Assembly: GCA_024362935.1 (NCBI GenBank)
Contig: JANCRA010000019.1
Location: 10,846,501-10,910,500, forward strand
Direction: 5' to 3'
Origin: Setophaga petechia
Taxonomy: Eukaryota; Chordata; Aves; Passeriformes; Parulidae
Length of the DNA stretch: 64,000 nt
Shown one piece after another: positions 11,968-25,915 of the stretch (position 1 is its first letter; every line of letters starts with the position of its first letter). The notes beneath the pieces were generated by a model, which saw nothing but the letters and a program-made list of their open reading frames with translations, searched no databases and had not been told where the DNA came from. The position numbers and the translations under genes are program-made.

Positions 11968-14943
11968 ACCAATATTTTACATTAAAAAACTAAACCAGCA
12001 AAACCAGAAATTCTCAATCTATCTGGAACTCTGAGCAGAGTATTCCAATAGTCACAAGCAGTTCTGGAAGCAGCTGCCAATGCCAGCAGTTCACACACTA
12101 AAAAGAGTCATTCCTATGGGAAGGAGGATATTAGCAAAGTACTTAAGGGACTGCCTTCAAGGTTAGTTATGTTTAAAATTTCCACCAACAAAATACTAAA
12201 TATAAATGTGAATGTGAAGTCAACTCATTGGCAACAAAAAGAAGGACCAGAAATCACAAAGATGAAATGTGGGACATCAGTAATGAAAGACCTGCTAACC
12301 TCAGTTGAGAGGTGGTGCAGTTCAGGACAGGGACAAGAACTGCTGGGTGCTCTGCTTCCACAGCTGAAAACACAGAGGGGGCCAAGGACCAACAGTTGCC
12401 AATTTTTTCTAGTAATGAGACCCACAGACACAATAGTACTGTCAGTCCATACACTGTCGACAAAAATACTTGTATCATCCCCAAAACAATCTCTGATGAA
12501 GCCTCACCTAGAATGTAAAAAAAAAATTAGTGGACAATAAAATAAATAAATAAATAGATTGATTGATTGATATGGTATGGTATAGGAGTGAGACCAGTTC
12601 TTTGGACAAGGACTTAGTGATCATAGTAAAACTGCAGCTTCCTAAAAATACACTGAGAAGAACTGGAAAGTAAAATCAGCAGATTTAGTCAAGCTAGTAT
12701 ATAAGTGTAGCAAAAAATTACTGATTAGCCTATTTGGCTAATTTTTAGGGAAGAAAGAAGTCTAATTTTATGGGTTTTACTAGCTTTTTTCATCTTTGTC
12801 TTTTTCTTCTCTCAACCACAAGTCAAGAAATTTTTTTTGTGTCCTTACTAAGACGAAATACCTATTCAAGCAGTTCATTTTGTAAACTGAATCATCTGGA
12901 GAAAGATATAAACCAACAAACCCAATCTTCCCCATTTTCTAAAATTTGTAGTAAAATGACAGCTTGCCCCAGAAAGACTGGAAAACAAATCACTGTAAGA
13001 GAAGTCCTTCCACGTCACAAATTAGGCTTGATAAATCAGATGCCTTGTCATACAAGTTTTGAATTCATGTGCCAAAGTGGGGCTAGCAGGCAGGTTTCCT
13101 TCCCACCGTGGTGAAAACCTGTCTCTGCCTGAAGTCCACGGGCAACGTGAGAATTCTTAGCCATCTGACAGCTAAAAACGTGACCCACCTTCAAAAAAGA
13201 AGCATATGGCTTCCAGCACCCAATTCTGACAACATTTTGTCCTTATTCCAATTTTGTGCCAAATTCTCTAACTCTACTACATTTTCGCCTAACATATTAT
13301 TCACCTTGTGAAAGGATGTTAATCAGTATCATTGTCAAAATGCTTCTCTGGGAAGAGAAATTTCCACCAGGAAAAGGAGACTGCTTAAAAAGCATTTGAA
13401 GGGATGTAACAACATGTCCTAAAACAAAACCAAAAAAACCAAATAAAGAATAAAACCACAAACCCAAAACCGGAAACTACATAACAAACCAAAAAAAACA
13501 CCCAAAAAACCCAAAAAAGCCCCCACAGATTCAGATTTTTATAGCAATGCAAACTATAATCTGAAAGGGAACAAAGTCGAAGGAGCTTTGTTTCTGTGTG
13601 CCCATCCCAAAGAAATATTATTAATATCAGACTATTTCCGTGTCTCCTATAGGATGCAGAGAATCTGAGTCTTCACTTGCTCTAAAGAAGTAATTCCCAT
13701 TTTTCCCCTACAGACACACAGTACTAATATTTCTGCATTATGGCTGTTTGCATCTCTTTTACAACCCATATTCACACTTGACTGTAATGCATGGTAGACC
13801 TGTGGGCATTGTGACCAAAGTAGAATCTAATCCAACCTGAGACTACAGGTGAATGATTCCCTTCAATAACTGCAGCATAAAATCACAGCCCTACAACTTC
13901 ACCCAACTGCATCTCCACAGTTTTTCTGTTGAACACTGGAAATGAGAAAAGGTTAAAGTGCAATACACCAGTGACATATTATTTTCCCAAGGCTCTGATT
14001 TCTTTCTATCTATGTATTTATATTGCTCTTGATCAGAAGAACTATAACCAAACACTGATATTGTGCAGCACCTGTTTATGTAATCCCATTCAAAGTAAAG
14101 CAGATCAAGGAATTGCACTTGGCAAAATCTCTGTACTGACATGAACTGTAATTTCATAACACCAGTATTCACCAAAGCTAAATGCCATTGGAAGTAGGCA
14201 CTGGAGTTAATTGCTCAAGGCATGTAACAAAAGGACTGCAACACAAGCCCATGTCCAGAAAACTGCGTTAGAGCAAAAAAAAACATATTAAAAGCAGAAG
14301 GAGCCTGCTACTGCTTGAGAGAGGCTGGGGCTCTTTCAGCAAAGGAATGGGCCTTATCAGTACTTTGCGCAGCACGCAGATAAAAAGCATCCTTGAGCAG
14401 ATGACTTCAGACTCTACAACACAAGATGAGGCAAACACAGCCCTGAGTCTGACACAAAGAGTGAAAATTTCAGAGATGTGACAAAGAAGTCCCCGAGAGT
14501 AAACAAAAATCTCCAGGATTCCTCCACTCCACCCTTTGCAGGAGGTGCAAATAGCAGGTGTCTTGGCTCCTCACCATCCCTGAACTTCGCTGGTGGTGCT
14601 GCATTCCCTCTGTCTCTCTCTTGCTCAGAGGTTTGGTCCTCTGGCAACTATCAAGTAGGTGTCTGATACATTTTTTTAAACTTCATGGCAAGGATTGCAC
14701 TTTGTTAATACTGCCAGACATATATGATAGCTGTCAAGCTGGTGAGTTATTTTAACACTTGGAGAACTGGCTCTGAAACAATCAGGTAGCAAAATGCTAA
14801 TGAAAAAGAAGCAAATGAGTCAAATCAAGTATGTTGCACTGTCTGTCTTAATGTTGCCTGGACGTCTGGAAAGAAAAACAAGTCTTTCTACTGGCCAAAT
14901 TCATTTTGATAACACTGATTGATAACATTGATAACATTTGATA
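11968..14943. other. AT-rich non-coding sequence with simple repeats
   Basis: Holds a short compound tetranucleotide tract at about 12538-12588 (AATA then GATT then GGTAT units) and an A/C-rich tract at 13421-13528. No exon recognised. Confidence 0.4.
13421..13528. repeat. A/C-rich low-complexity tract
   Basis: About 108 bases made almost wholly of A and C ('aaaaccaaaaaaacc', 'cccaaaaaagccccc'). Confidence 0.8.
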
Positions 14944-15023
14944 ATATATCCTTGAATGTGTTCCCTCTGCAGATTCTTTACTACCTCATCATTTCCACCC
15001 ATGGATCACAAAGTGAAAGGAAA
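14944..15023 (+). repeat. First copy of an exact 80-bp direct duplication
   Basis: Identical base for base to 16038-16117, in the same orientation, 1094 bp away. It starts 'atatatccttgaatg' and ends 'aagtgaaaggaaa'. Flanks on both sides differ. Confidence 0.95.
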
Positions 15024-15425
15024 GTGCCTTCCTATAATTCACTGACTCACCTCACTCACAGGTCTCTCCCCTGGAGATAATTGCAGATGCAGTATTATTT
15101 TAAAGTACTTGAGGTTTTACTTCTTCTACTCACCTCCAGTTTCTCTCTGTGGAATTTTCCTGCCAAGAGCCATGAACCTACATGCACTTAGCAGGGCAAA
15201 AGTTTTGTAATATTATAATATTGAAGAATATTACTCTTCAATATTTAGGAGAAGGAAATGCTTAGAATTGTTGTATACACTGTATGTGCCTGTAAAAGAA
15301 CCAGTAATGCAGAATTTTCTCCTCACACAGGAAACTGGACACTTCTTGAAGCTAGTACAATTTACTGCTCATCTACTTTACCATAGTTTTTTTCTCCAAA
15401 CAACTACATGATTGAAGACTTCATT

Positions 15426-15526
15426 TACAAAAAAAACAAAAACAAAACCAAAACCAAAAACAACAACAAAAAAAAAACAAAAAGAAAAAAAAAAAAAAAA
15501 AAAAAAAAACAAACAAACAAAAAAAG
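15426..15526. repeat. A-rich tract with CAA units and a long poly-A run
   Basis: Mostly (A)n with C interruptions, including an uninterrupted run of about 26 A. On the minus strand it reads as the poly-Phe-like open frame seen here, which is not a gene. Confidence 0.85.
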
Positions 15527-16037
15527 GCCCAGCTAGAACAATAACAGCAATAACCATCTTATTCAAGGAAATCAAGTAGTTTTCTTTTTCTTTGTATTAG
15601 AGTTACTAGTCAATTCACAATTGAAAGTGCTGCAGCAACTGGACATTTATACATCATGGAGTGTTCTAAAAACTATTAATTCAAATAAGAAGGAAGCTCA
15701 GGAAGGAAGCACTCACATATACTGCTAAAAAAATTACTCCCAAATACTTTAATGATGGTGCCAGGGCAAAAGGACAATGTCACTATTTTTACTCATGTTT
15801 TTCACTTTTTACACAGAGGCTGACAGTGGTTTAGTAACAGTTTAAGTTAGGCTGGGGTGTCCCTTCATTAAATTATGCAAGCAGCCTGAATAGAGTACAT
15901 ATGAAAAGCTGCTCTGAGCTGTGAAAAGAAACATGTTGCAGCTGGTGCAGGTGATCATCTTTTCTTCCAGGCTGCCATCCTCTTCTTGTTTGCTTCCTTC
16001 TTACATGCACATATATATCATTGTTAATTTTAAAAAG
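15527..16037. other. Unassigned sequence between the two 80-bp copies
   Basis: No exon or known repeat recognised. Confidence 0.4.
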
Positions 16038-16117
16038 ATATATCCTTGAATGTGTTCCCTCTGCAGATTCTTTACTACCTCATCATTTCCACCCATGGAT
16101 CACAAAGTGAAAGGAAA
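16038..16117 (+). repeat. Second copy of the exact 80-bp direct duplication
   Basis: Identical to 14944-15023. Zero mismatches over 80 bp in non-coding DNA implies either a very recent copy event or an assembly artefact. Confidence 0.95.
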
Positions 16118-19100
16118 AAGAGATTCTTACACAAAGAAACTAATATTAAGCTTTATGTGACTGTGATATGATTCTTAAAGACAGCAGTCCCCTAACCACA
16201 GTTGTTGACAATACATTTTCTACAGCATAATCACAACTTAATTGTAAGTTTAAATTTTGTAATATCACAAATAAACAAAAAAGATGTATCTATGTATTGT
16301 AATTGGCTGATCATACAAATACTTATTAAATATAAACACATATGCTTTTGTAGATTTGTTAGAAAGATTCGTTAATTGCTTAATGAAAGATGTCTTTCAG
16401 ATACTAATTCCTTCATTTACTTCGACAGATTAAATTTTATATGAGGAGATATTAGCATGCATGCAATGAAGTGACAAGGACAACTAAAAAGCTTAAAATG
16501 TTAATGGATGAAGTGCAGCTTTCTCAGTTACTCCAAACTAAAAGCTATAATCTTCATTACATGCACTAAAGATCATATTTTCCTCTGCTTTCTGCAGAGA
16601 TAAGACAGCTATATTTAACAGAGAAACGAACATCACAATATGTTTCAATTCAGCTGCTATATTTTCATGATCATAAATAAATTATGAAAACTTGAAACAG
16701 CGCATGAATGATTCCACATAGAAAACAACAACAAAAATGCAATTAATTTTTATAGAAGAGAAAATTGATAGTTGACATCCAAGCAATCCAATTGCTTCTA
16801 TATTTCATCGCAGTAGCTTTAGGTAATTATCTTCTTGATAATCTCTCTTCACAACGTGCTTTCAGAAAAAAAACAAAACGAACAATTTCCTTTAGTTACT
16901 AAGGCACTACAGGGTTAACGTCAACCATTACTGTAAAAAGCAAATTACTAGCAATACCAACAGTCCAGATCCTTCCTTTTTGCTGTAGACTGAAGTTCAA
17001 TCTGGCATCATCTTTTCTCTGTCCCCAGTAGGGTGCAGGGAGCCCTCTAGCTTCCATGTGGGATTCCTACTGTGGTACATATTGGCCGGCATACAGCTGC
17101 TCTAAACAACTATTTGCATCCACAATGCGGTCATCCCACCACCTTCTTTTCAGATCAATATGATTGGGACAAACAATAGTTTGATTTTGATTGCTCTATA
17201 GTACGCTTGGGTAGAGCTGCTGAATGCAAGCGCATCGCTCAGAGACAATGGGCTGGTTCATCATCCAAAGCGTCCCTTTTCAAACAGCTGCCTCTGCCAC
17301 ACTCACCCTGACAAACGTCCAGAAAAACAGATGGTTTCAGCATTCATGGGCAGTTTAGTGAAAGCCCTAGAGTCAACTATTCAAGACATTTTATCATCTA
17401 GCTGATAATGGAGCACTGCTTGGAGAAAAAAATTAAAAATACATTTAAAAACTCTATTAATTCACACCCACGTGCAGCCCCTCTTGCACATACAGAAAAC
17501 AACTTCCCCGTGCCCTGCAACACTGCAAAGTTCAAGCACTAAAGGAAGCTTCAGTCTTAACTCCTTCTGTGGAATAGAGGCACCACTATGAAAAATGACA
17601 ATCAGCAGGAAATCTCAGCAACCACATATACTGCAATATCCACAAACAAAAGCAATGAATCAGTAATTGAATGGGAAGTTTAACTTTGAGCTGCCTGAGG
17701 TTTGCTGTATATTAAACCAGGTCCTGCTATTTTTTATTTTTCTCTTTTTTTGCTTGTGTGTATCTAAGAAACAGAGATATTTTTTGCTTGTTTTTTCAGG
17801 CTAAACCACAAATGCTTTTGAGGCATTATATTGAGAAGGGCACAGGCTGCACTATGATATAAATTCTGCTCATACCTATGGACAATCACATAATTTCCAA
17901 CCAAGTCACCAGTATTAAGCAGCCTCCAAGGCAAAGAAGCTGTGTTATTAAAAAGCTGAGGGTCTGTGCTCCCTTGAACATGGCTGTGCCACACTCGTCT
18001 GGAGGGACATGAAGGACAATGGCTCCCCAGCTCCACCAGCCACAAAGCCTGACCTAGAGATGAGAAATAGGAAGTATTATCCTTCTGGGCTGTCTGGGCA
18101 GTGTTATCTTTCACAGGATGCATTACTCCAATTTGCTCCACAAGTCCCTACAACTCTGGGGAAACCTAAATTCCTTTAAATCAGACTGAAAAGTCTAACT
18201 CTTCTTGAGGGTGGATAGAAGGATTTGGCTGTGAAAAAAATGGTGTTATATTTATAATTCCTCACTTAACATTTTAAAAAGATTCATTATTACTAATCTA
18301 TTAATTTGTTGGACCACGTGATTTTTCCACAGCAAAGATAAATGCCATACTTGCTTTTTAATAGCACTGCATTAGTCCAATGAGCTGAGCTGCTGCACAG
18401 TCATGCTCACTCTAACTCTGCTTTTCAGCAGAGCACGTGGAACAGAATCTTGGAAATGCTAGGAACTTTCTGGCAGCTGTATGTAAGTATGTGTCACACA
18501 GCTCTAAAGAAAACCAAAGAAACAGAAAGAAAGGGTTTGCCAATGCCTCCATGTCTGAAAGATACAACTCAGCAGATGTATTTTAGAATTGAAAAATAGT
18601 CATAATAGAAAGACAAATCTGACCATATACTGTGAATGTGAACTTATTTTCTTCTTTAAAATGTTTGTTTTCTAAAAACACTGGGCTTAATCTATTGCTT
18701 TCAGCTGAGGGAAATTATATTCTGAATCCAACCAGACATTTCCAGCAATCAAAACTTTACTGAAGGAAATCCCTGAGTGATGAGAGATGGTACCAACATC
18801 AAGATATTTTAGTCCATGTGGCCATACACAAATACAGTAATCATGTATAAAGTAGCTTTTCTCTACACTACTAATGATGTCAGTTTTGAATATGGGCTTG
18901 TATTTTCCCAATAAACTCTTCCCTCTGAAGCCAATTCTGGTTTCTGCTTCTTCTTTCAGAACTTCTCCCATACCTCTGCTATACCATCAGCTAAGTGTTA
19001 CTGAGGTGAGCATGTTCATTGGATTGATGATACTACAGTTAGGACTAGAAAAACAGAACTCTCAAACACCTCAGGAGATTGTTTAACCCCTCTGCTGCAT

Positions 19101-19229
19101 AAAAAGGGGCAAGGGGTAGAAATATTCTATACAAAACTAACTACTTGAACCTTTCATTTTTAATCATACTTCTAAAATTCTTGATTTCCTCATGATTTCT
19201 TTTGGAAACTCTCCAATTTTTCTACATCT
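16118..19229. other. AT-rich non-coding sequence
   Basis: A 125-codon open frame on the minus strand (17764-18141) is the longest here but has no signature I recognise and no clear promoter or splice context. The rest is featureless. Confidence 0.35.
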
Positions 19230-20110
19230 TTCTTTATATGCAGTCCCCAAAACTGGATTCAATACTCCAGCTGAGGCCTCACCAGCACCATATGGTAAAA
19301 AATAATTACTTCCCATGTCTTACACATGACACTCCTGTTAAAGAATCCCGAAAAAAGAGGTGCTTTATTTGCAATAGCATGTCCTTTGTGAGTTGTATTT
19401 CACTTGCGATCCCCTAAAGCCCCAGACACTTTCCTGCCTTCCAATTACTTCTACCTTTTGTCTTTATGCATTTACTGTATTGTGGGCAGTATTTTGTCCT
19501 TCTTTACCAAAAATTTACCTGGTCAATTTTTACACAGATGCTTCTGAACCAATTCATTACTCCAAAGTGTTGCAAACCTCCCTGCCTGCCCCTGCCCAAC
19601 TCTATGAAAAAAAAGAAAGTGCATTTTCTCATTAGCATTCTGAATGATGGATTAGGTCGACCAGAGAACAGAACGTTCTGTGGAAAAGTCCACTCAGCAA
19701 AGCCAGGTGAGGCACCACCAGTAACTTCTCTTTGAGAACACTTTTCAACTGCTTTGCAGCCACTTACAGCAATTTCATCTAGGCCATATTTTTCAAGCTT
19801 GCTTATAAGAATGTCATGTTGGACAGTGTCAAAAGCCTCACAAGTCAAGACACATCACATCTCCTAGTTCTCAGTTATCCACTAGGCCAGTTACTCTGTC
19901 AAAGAAGGAAATGAGATTGGTTTGACACAATTTGTTCTTGACAAATTCATGCTGGCTGTTTTTTATCACCTGATTATTGTCTAGGTGCTTATGAATTGTC
20001 CTAACATTTCTCTGGGGGATCAAACCAGGGCTAAACTGGACTTGGCAACTGGAAAAAGGAGTATCCAGGGAATTAATGAGAAACCTGACTTTCTTCAGCT
20101 CTGCCATGCT
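19230..20110 (-). pseudogene. CR1: Decayed CR1 LINE reverse-transcriptase region
   Basis: On the minus strand, 19871-20000 encodes residues resembling the CR1 RT stretch before the catalytic core ('NSQHEFVKNKL', 'TNLISFFDRVTGLVD'). After a stop and a frameshift near 19850, 19760-19840 encodes 'EAFDTVQHDILISKLEKYGLD', the RT block that in intact elements reads like AFDTVPHDIL with the first catalytic Asp. The left part (19240-19290, 'gtccccaaaactggattcaatactccagctgaggcctcaccag') matches the CR1 segment that lies well 3' of RT, so the middle is shortened or scrambled. The terminal octamer repeat is absent. This is an old non-functional LINE, useful as a dated fossil only. Confidence 0.85.
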
Positions 20111-20714
20111 GCTTCTGTTTACATTAAGGCTTACAGCTTAAGATCAAACCAACAAACCTGGCCAACTTTTACAGTAGGACCCTCTTGCTGTTAAACACAC
20201 GTTGCATTGCTACAGTCCAAGAATCATTTAGATCTATAAGAATAATTTAATCTAATTCCTGTCTGAGAAGCTGTAGGGCTGAAATCCTACTCCCACTTTC
20301 TCCAATAAGGCCAGGGCTTGGTCTTGTATTTTGGTATGAATTTCCTCAGACTTCTGCTGCTCAGACTTTCAGGGCTGGCTTTATGTCTCCTAGTGACACA
20401 TTATTGCAATTGCAGACAAATACTTAGTTTCTTAGCACATTTAAAATGTTACCCACTCAGTCACATTAAAAGGAGCCTTCACATTGCTTGTAACATCCTT
20501 TGAACCGAGCTTCAAACAGCCTTTGAACAAGGCTTCAGAGCACAACATTTATCATCTTTCTTTGTTTTCATAGCCTCTTTCCCAGAAAGGTCCTGACCTT
20601 GTTTGAGATTTTGAGTGGTACTGCAATAAGAGTAATAAATATTATGGGAAAGTCATAAATCCCACCTCAGCTTAGAGAATGAGAATATGTTGTGAAATCA
20701 GGGGATATCTAGCC
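20111..20714. other. Unassigned sequence
   Basis: Nothing recognised. CR1 similarity may extend a little past the RT fossil but I cannot trace it. Confidence 0.35.
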
Positions 20715-20850
20715 AGAAAAAAAATAAGAAAAAAAAAAAAAAAGGGGGGGGGGGGGAAGAGCAGCAATCTGGGAGTATTCTGTTGCCAAAAAAAAAAAAA
20801 AAAAAAAAAAAAAACCAAAGAAAAAAGAATCACAAAACAAAACGCAAACA
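20715..20850. repeat. Poly-A / poly-G low-complexity cluster
   Basis: Two poly-A stretches flank a G run of about 12-13 bases (20744-20756). The second A run, at about 20789-20814, is nearly uninterrupted. Length is likely unreliable. Confidence 0.85.
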
Positions 20851-23800
20851 AGAAAGCCCTTTCCCTCTCAGTTTTCTCCCTTCCATTTTAATGATTCCCT
20901 GGTCATCTTTCGCAATTCTTTATATTTTCTTAATATTCAAGTGAGCTCTTTCTCATGCACATATCTTTAAGCAAGAGATAAACAAGAAATTATTTTTTTT
21001 CTATCACTTTCTATCACTTCTTTTCAGCCTTCCTCTTACTTTTTTTCCTATTTAGTCCTCTCAGTTTCCAACACATCCATCCTTCCCCACAGACTCATCT
21101 CTCATCCCCTGTCACGCCTTTTTTTTTCTCCCCATCTTACTGTATAGGAACTATTTCTCAGTTCCCTTCCCTAAGTCTTTTTAACCATCCAGGTTTTCAT
21201 ACAGGTATTAAACTAAGTGTTGCACATTATTTTGCAGCTACGTCTGGGGTATCTCACTCAATTCAGCTTGCCACGCTACTATTTCCATTCATGCCTGCTT
21301 ACAACACCTCTCACCCTCTGCATCTTTCTTGATAGGCAGTCCCCAAACTTAGAGGGGTTACAGGAGAGGAGTAACAGGGCAGGGCCATGGAAGCAGCTGT
21401 GCCAACACCTCTGAAGGCAAGCCAGCCCAGATGGAGAACACCAAGCATGAGAACACACAGCACTGGATGTGGCTTCACCAGGAGCCTCCACAGCCCTGGA
21501 GGACAGCTCACACTTGACTCTGGTCAGGCTTTCCTCAGCCTCGTTTAGATGAGTGATTTTGTGACTGCTGGAGACCCCAGGTGGTCCAAATACCATTTCT
21601 AGGGAGGATATGGTGGACAGCTAACATATGCTACATAGCAGCCTACATGTACCAGGGCCCTCAGTCTTAAGAAAAAACCCAGATAAGCTAAAACAGCACT
21701 TCTAGTCTTTTAAAGTTTTTTTTTTAAGTTTTTTTTTTTTTACTGAAAACATTCAGTAAGACCTTGTTCCAGTAGTCCTTCATTCATGAAAATCTTTGAC
21801 CTTCTTTAGAGCAGTCCATTCCTATTCTTCTCTGTTTCCTCTATCCATCTGTCTTGTTTTCATGATGCAGTTTCTTGCAGGAGAAAGTATTTCGGGCAAT
21901 TACCATGTTCAGCACTTATATAATAATAAATAGGTTTGCATTTAGAGGCAACACTTCTAAAAAACCAGATTCTCTAATCTCTGTTTACTTTGTGAAAAAA
22001 ATAATTAATGTAAAAAATTCGCTTAAGAGTTTGTGTATAAAAAGTATCATTTTGTTTAAAGTCTGTCTCAGTATTAAACTGCATAAATAGATTTTCCACT
22101 GCTTTTATGACAGCCTTGTAGTCCAACACAGGATATAAAAGTCATTAAAGAGGAAAATATAACAGTAGAACTACAGAAACTGGCAAGGTAACACAGAAAT
22201 AGAAACATTTCCTGAAACTACTAGCTCTGGTTTTTTATGAAATTACTAGATTTCAAGTTGACGTTGTCAGTGCAAGTAATCTTGAAATTTACACTACAGT
22301 AGTTTCACTATCTCAAGTCAAAGACAAAAAAATTAAAGGAAAAGGTCATTTTTGAAAGCTTATGCATTAAAATGCTGAAACATATTTTGCTGGCTTGATT
22401 AAGGTTATTTCATTATAGATAGAAAAAACATTTTTTAAATTAAGACCCATATGGTTTCAAATATTTTGCTGCAGTGTCATCACTGTTACAGAACAATACA
22501 CAATGAACTATTAGATTTTCTATTCAGTCTGAGTGCTGTGAAATCCATGAACCTAAAAGCATGAAGCAGAAGGTTCAGATTTAATGCTTAGTATTTCATA
22601 GGAAACAAAACACTGGATCATTTAGGAGTTAAGCACAAGATTAGAATAAAGTATATCCTGTAAATTTTGTATATGGTATAGGCCGCATATGGACAGTTCT
22701 TCCATCTGCTTAAATGACTTCAACGAAGACACAAGTAGATAAAACTGAAGTTAATTTAGTAACATGTACCCACATGATAGCAAGTCCAATTTTGATTGAA
22801 ATCATTTGAGGGTTCTAACATTTGCATCTCTTCAATCAGCTTTCATTTCTTACAGAGATTCATCATCTTAGTATCTAGCTGGATTGCACAAAAATATGGA
22901 CCTCCATTAATTTCTAGAACGAAAAATTGAAATTAATCCCAGAGACCATCTGGAAGGCATGAGTAGCAGGAAAATTCAGCTCCTTGTCTGTAAGGCCACA
23001 GCTTTTCTAAAAAGAACAAAAAGTAATCCCACAAACTTGGTTTCATTTTCAGCTGCAGGTGTGACTCAAAGACCTTGATATCTCAGTCACACACCTCTTG
23101 CTCATAACGAAGGCAACGTGCCACCCAAACTCAGAATTCCAAAGCCCATGAAGTTGAAGCTGGTAGCCAACATCTTTCAGAGTATTCATTTCTTCTAGCT
23201 GGAATAGTTCGGAAATCTAACAAGGACTTTCTACTGATGGATACAGGGAGGACAAAGTGAACACAAACCACATATTTTGGGACAAATCTTCAAACTATTT
23301 TTGATCCTAATTAAAGGTGTCTATGTGAACATCAACCTTGCCAGAAAAAAATGGAACTGTCAAGTCAGAGAAAGAAATGGTAGATGACATGACCCTTGTC
23401 TCATGTTACTGCTTCTTACATGTGTAGCTTTGCTGTAGCAAGTTTGATTATGAACATGAGTTTACATATGAGTATGCACATTTACAGGCAAAAAAAAATT
23501 TGTAGTATTTTACAGAATTACATGTATTTCTTTATCATTCATTCTCTTTAAGAAAAAAACTCATTACAAGGTTTTAAATGTGATATATCATAACAATATT
23601 AGTGATGTGTTTATATTAATGTGTTTCCAGAAAATACCCTGCCTACATTTTGTTTCAGGGCTAAAATGTATCTGGGGGAAAATGAACTCATTCAAAATAA
23701 ATGCTTCTTTAAATCCACTTTAATTTTTTTCTGTTGAGCTAATCAGATATGACACTGATTTTACCCTGTACTCAGAACCTGTTAGGTATTCTGTCCAGCT

Positions 23801-25915
23801 GAAATACAAACACTGTTTCAATTACAGAGAAAGGCAGGTAGAAATTAAAAGAGGCATTGCTCCTTTAGGTTTAAAGTCGCTTGGCTAGTCAGATCTTCAA
23901 GAAGAATCTCTGTTACTGAGTTGAAGATTTAAACAATCATGACTTTCAAGAGTGTGTTTCCACACCATTAGTGATATAGTAGTTCACATCAGAAAGAACG
24001 ACTGCATTTTACAGAATTCAGCAGAGAAATGATTCTTATCTAGTACTTGGTAGAGGCAATATTTCAGGTTTTTTATGTTATGGTTTTTACAATCTAAACA
24101 CAGAAATTAAATGCCTGTAGTCATAACTCATATCCTTCAATTGCTTTAAAATGGACATTTAGCTCCTCAAAGGGGTTGACAATGTCTTTTTAAATTACTA
24201 CTGCTGATTTATAACACGGTGATATGACAAAGTAGACTTACCCTCCTCAAATCTGAAGATAGAACAAATATTCTTTGCACATAGTAGCGGGCAAAGGTTC
24301 TTCAGAAATAAAATATGCCTGCCCTCTACTGACCATCTAAGAAACTCATTTTTTTTAAACAATATTTGCACCAGTAAAATTTTAAAGGAAATTTTAAATT
24401 TCTTTCCTCATTTAAACCGTCTCAAAATGTCATGACTCCAAATTAGATTTCCAATCTCCATGTACATGTTGCATCCCTCCAGAAAGCTCAAAGCCTGATG
24501 GTTTGCACAATATGTTACACGTATCCAAATATTTTCTTCTTTTTTTTTCATTCACTGGTCCCTTGAGAAAGTCGAGAAGAAAGAATGGAGTAACACAGAG
24601 TTTAAAATCTGAGTGTCTGCCCAGAATTGCTAATGTAAAAGACTCCTTTTTTTGCAGCAGCTGTTATAAATCAAGAAGAAATTGTACCTGGGACATTCAC
24701 AAAAAATGAGTTTTATCCTCAGGAGAGCTTAGAAAAACACAAAAGTGTTTGCAAAATTCATCAGATACCAAATTTCCAGGGTAGTTTTAATTCAGTTTGA
24801 AACACTCTGCACATGTGCTATCAGAATGAACAGTTTTTTAAGAGTAGCATGAAAAACAGATTCCTGGTTAGATACATGTGGCCATTCTCCAAGACACACC
24901 AAGGCACATCTGGATTAGCTGTCTGCTTTTGAGTTGCAATTTGTCTAATTTGTTTTAGACTTACTTAAAAGGAGATGAACCATGCTTTAGAAGTGCTCCC
25001 CTCCCTGTATTGTACATGCAGTCAGATGAATCTTGGGGAAGGTTCTCTGTATTATTTACAGAGAACATCAGCAAACCACCAGCAAACATAGCCCACAAGG
25101 AGGAATGAAAGGAACAAAGGAAATGCTCCCCTCCTGGCAAATCCAAGACACAAACAGCTTCAAAGTACAAGAGGAGTTCAGTCCAGAGCAGATTTTACCC
25201 TTGGACTCTGGGGATTCATGGCATTTTACACAATGAAGTTACTACCATTCCTTTTGGGCTAGGTGGGACCAGTATTGACCCCAGCATGTGCCAATGCTAA
25301 CTGCTGCTGTTTTCAAAAGCTTTCAGAACTTATCTGTGTACAGTCAATATGAACAAATTAGGCTATAAATTCTACACAGACCAATTATTCCTGTTTAGTT
25401 CTCCATATGGGTACTCAAGGACAGGAAATCATCCAGAGCACAAGCTATCCACCTGAACTCACAAGTGGACCTAAGGGTCAGGCTGTCCAGTCTTGACACT
25501 GATTGTAGCAATGATTTCAGTGAAAACTTACCCAAACCAACTTGTAAGTGCTCCTAAGAGTCAGAGACTTAATACATAATTAAACCATTGCTTTTGCCAT
25601 TGAAAATATATATTCACTAGGTACAGTCCTGTGCTAATGCAAGGCTTACTATGCTTTATTTTCTTCAATAATGTTGACTTCCTGTAGTCACCAGAAAGTG
25701 ACTTCCCAGCTTGGAAACATTCCAGTCCAAGTTTTCATCAGCCTTTGAAGCAAGTTGCCATCTTCAGAAACTGCAGAATAGCTACAGGCACAAAACCCTG
25801 AACCAGTATATAAATAGATTAGTGGAGAATCTGAAAAAAAAACTTCCATTGAGCAAATTTTTTTCTTTTCCTATTTATATCCCTAGCTAACCTATGAAGA
25901 AGAAAAGCAACAGAA
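20851..25915. other. Long AT-rich non-coding stretch
   Basis: A GC-richer patch at about 21340-21600 has open frames on both strands, but no recognisable protein, splice pair or repeat identity. The rest shows only T- and A-rich tracts (for example 21715-21742). No gene recognised. Confidence 0.35.

Noticed and set aside
15378..15575. Minus-strand open frame rich in Phe and Val
   Set aside because: It is the translation of an A-rich low-complexity tract.
17764..18141. 125-codon minus-strand open frame in AT-rich DNA
   Set aside because: Long for the composition, but no family resemblance, no poly-A signal or splice sites that I could pair. Kept only as an unexplained frame.
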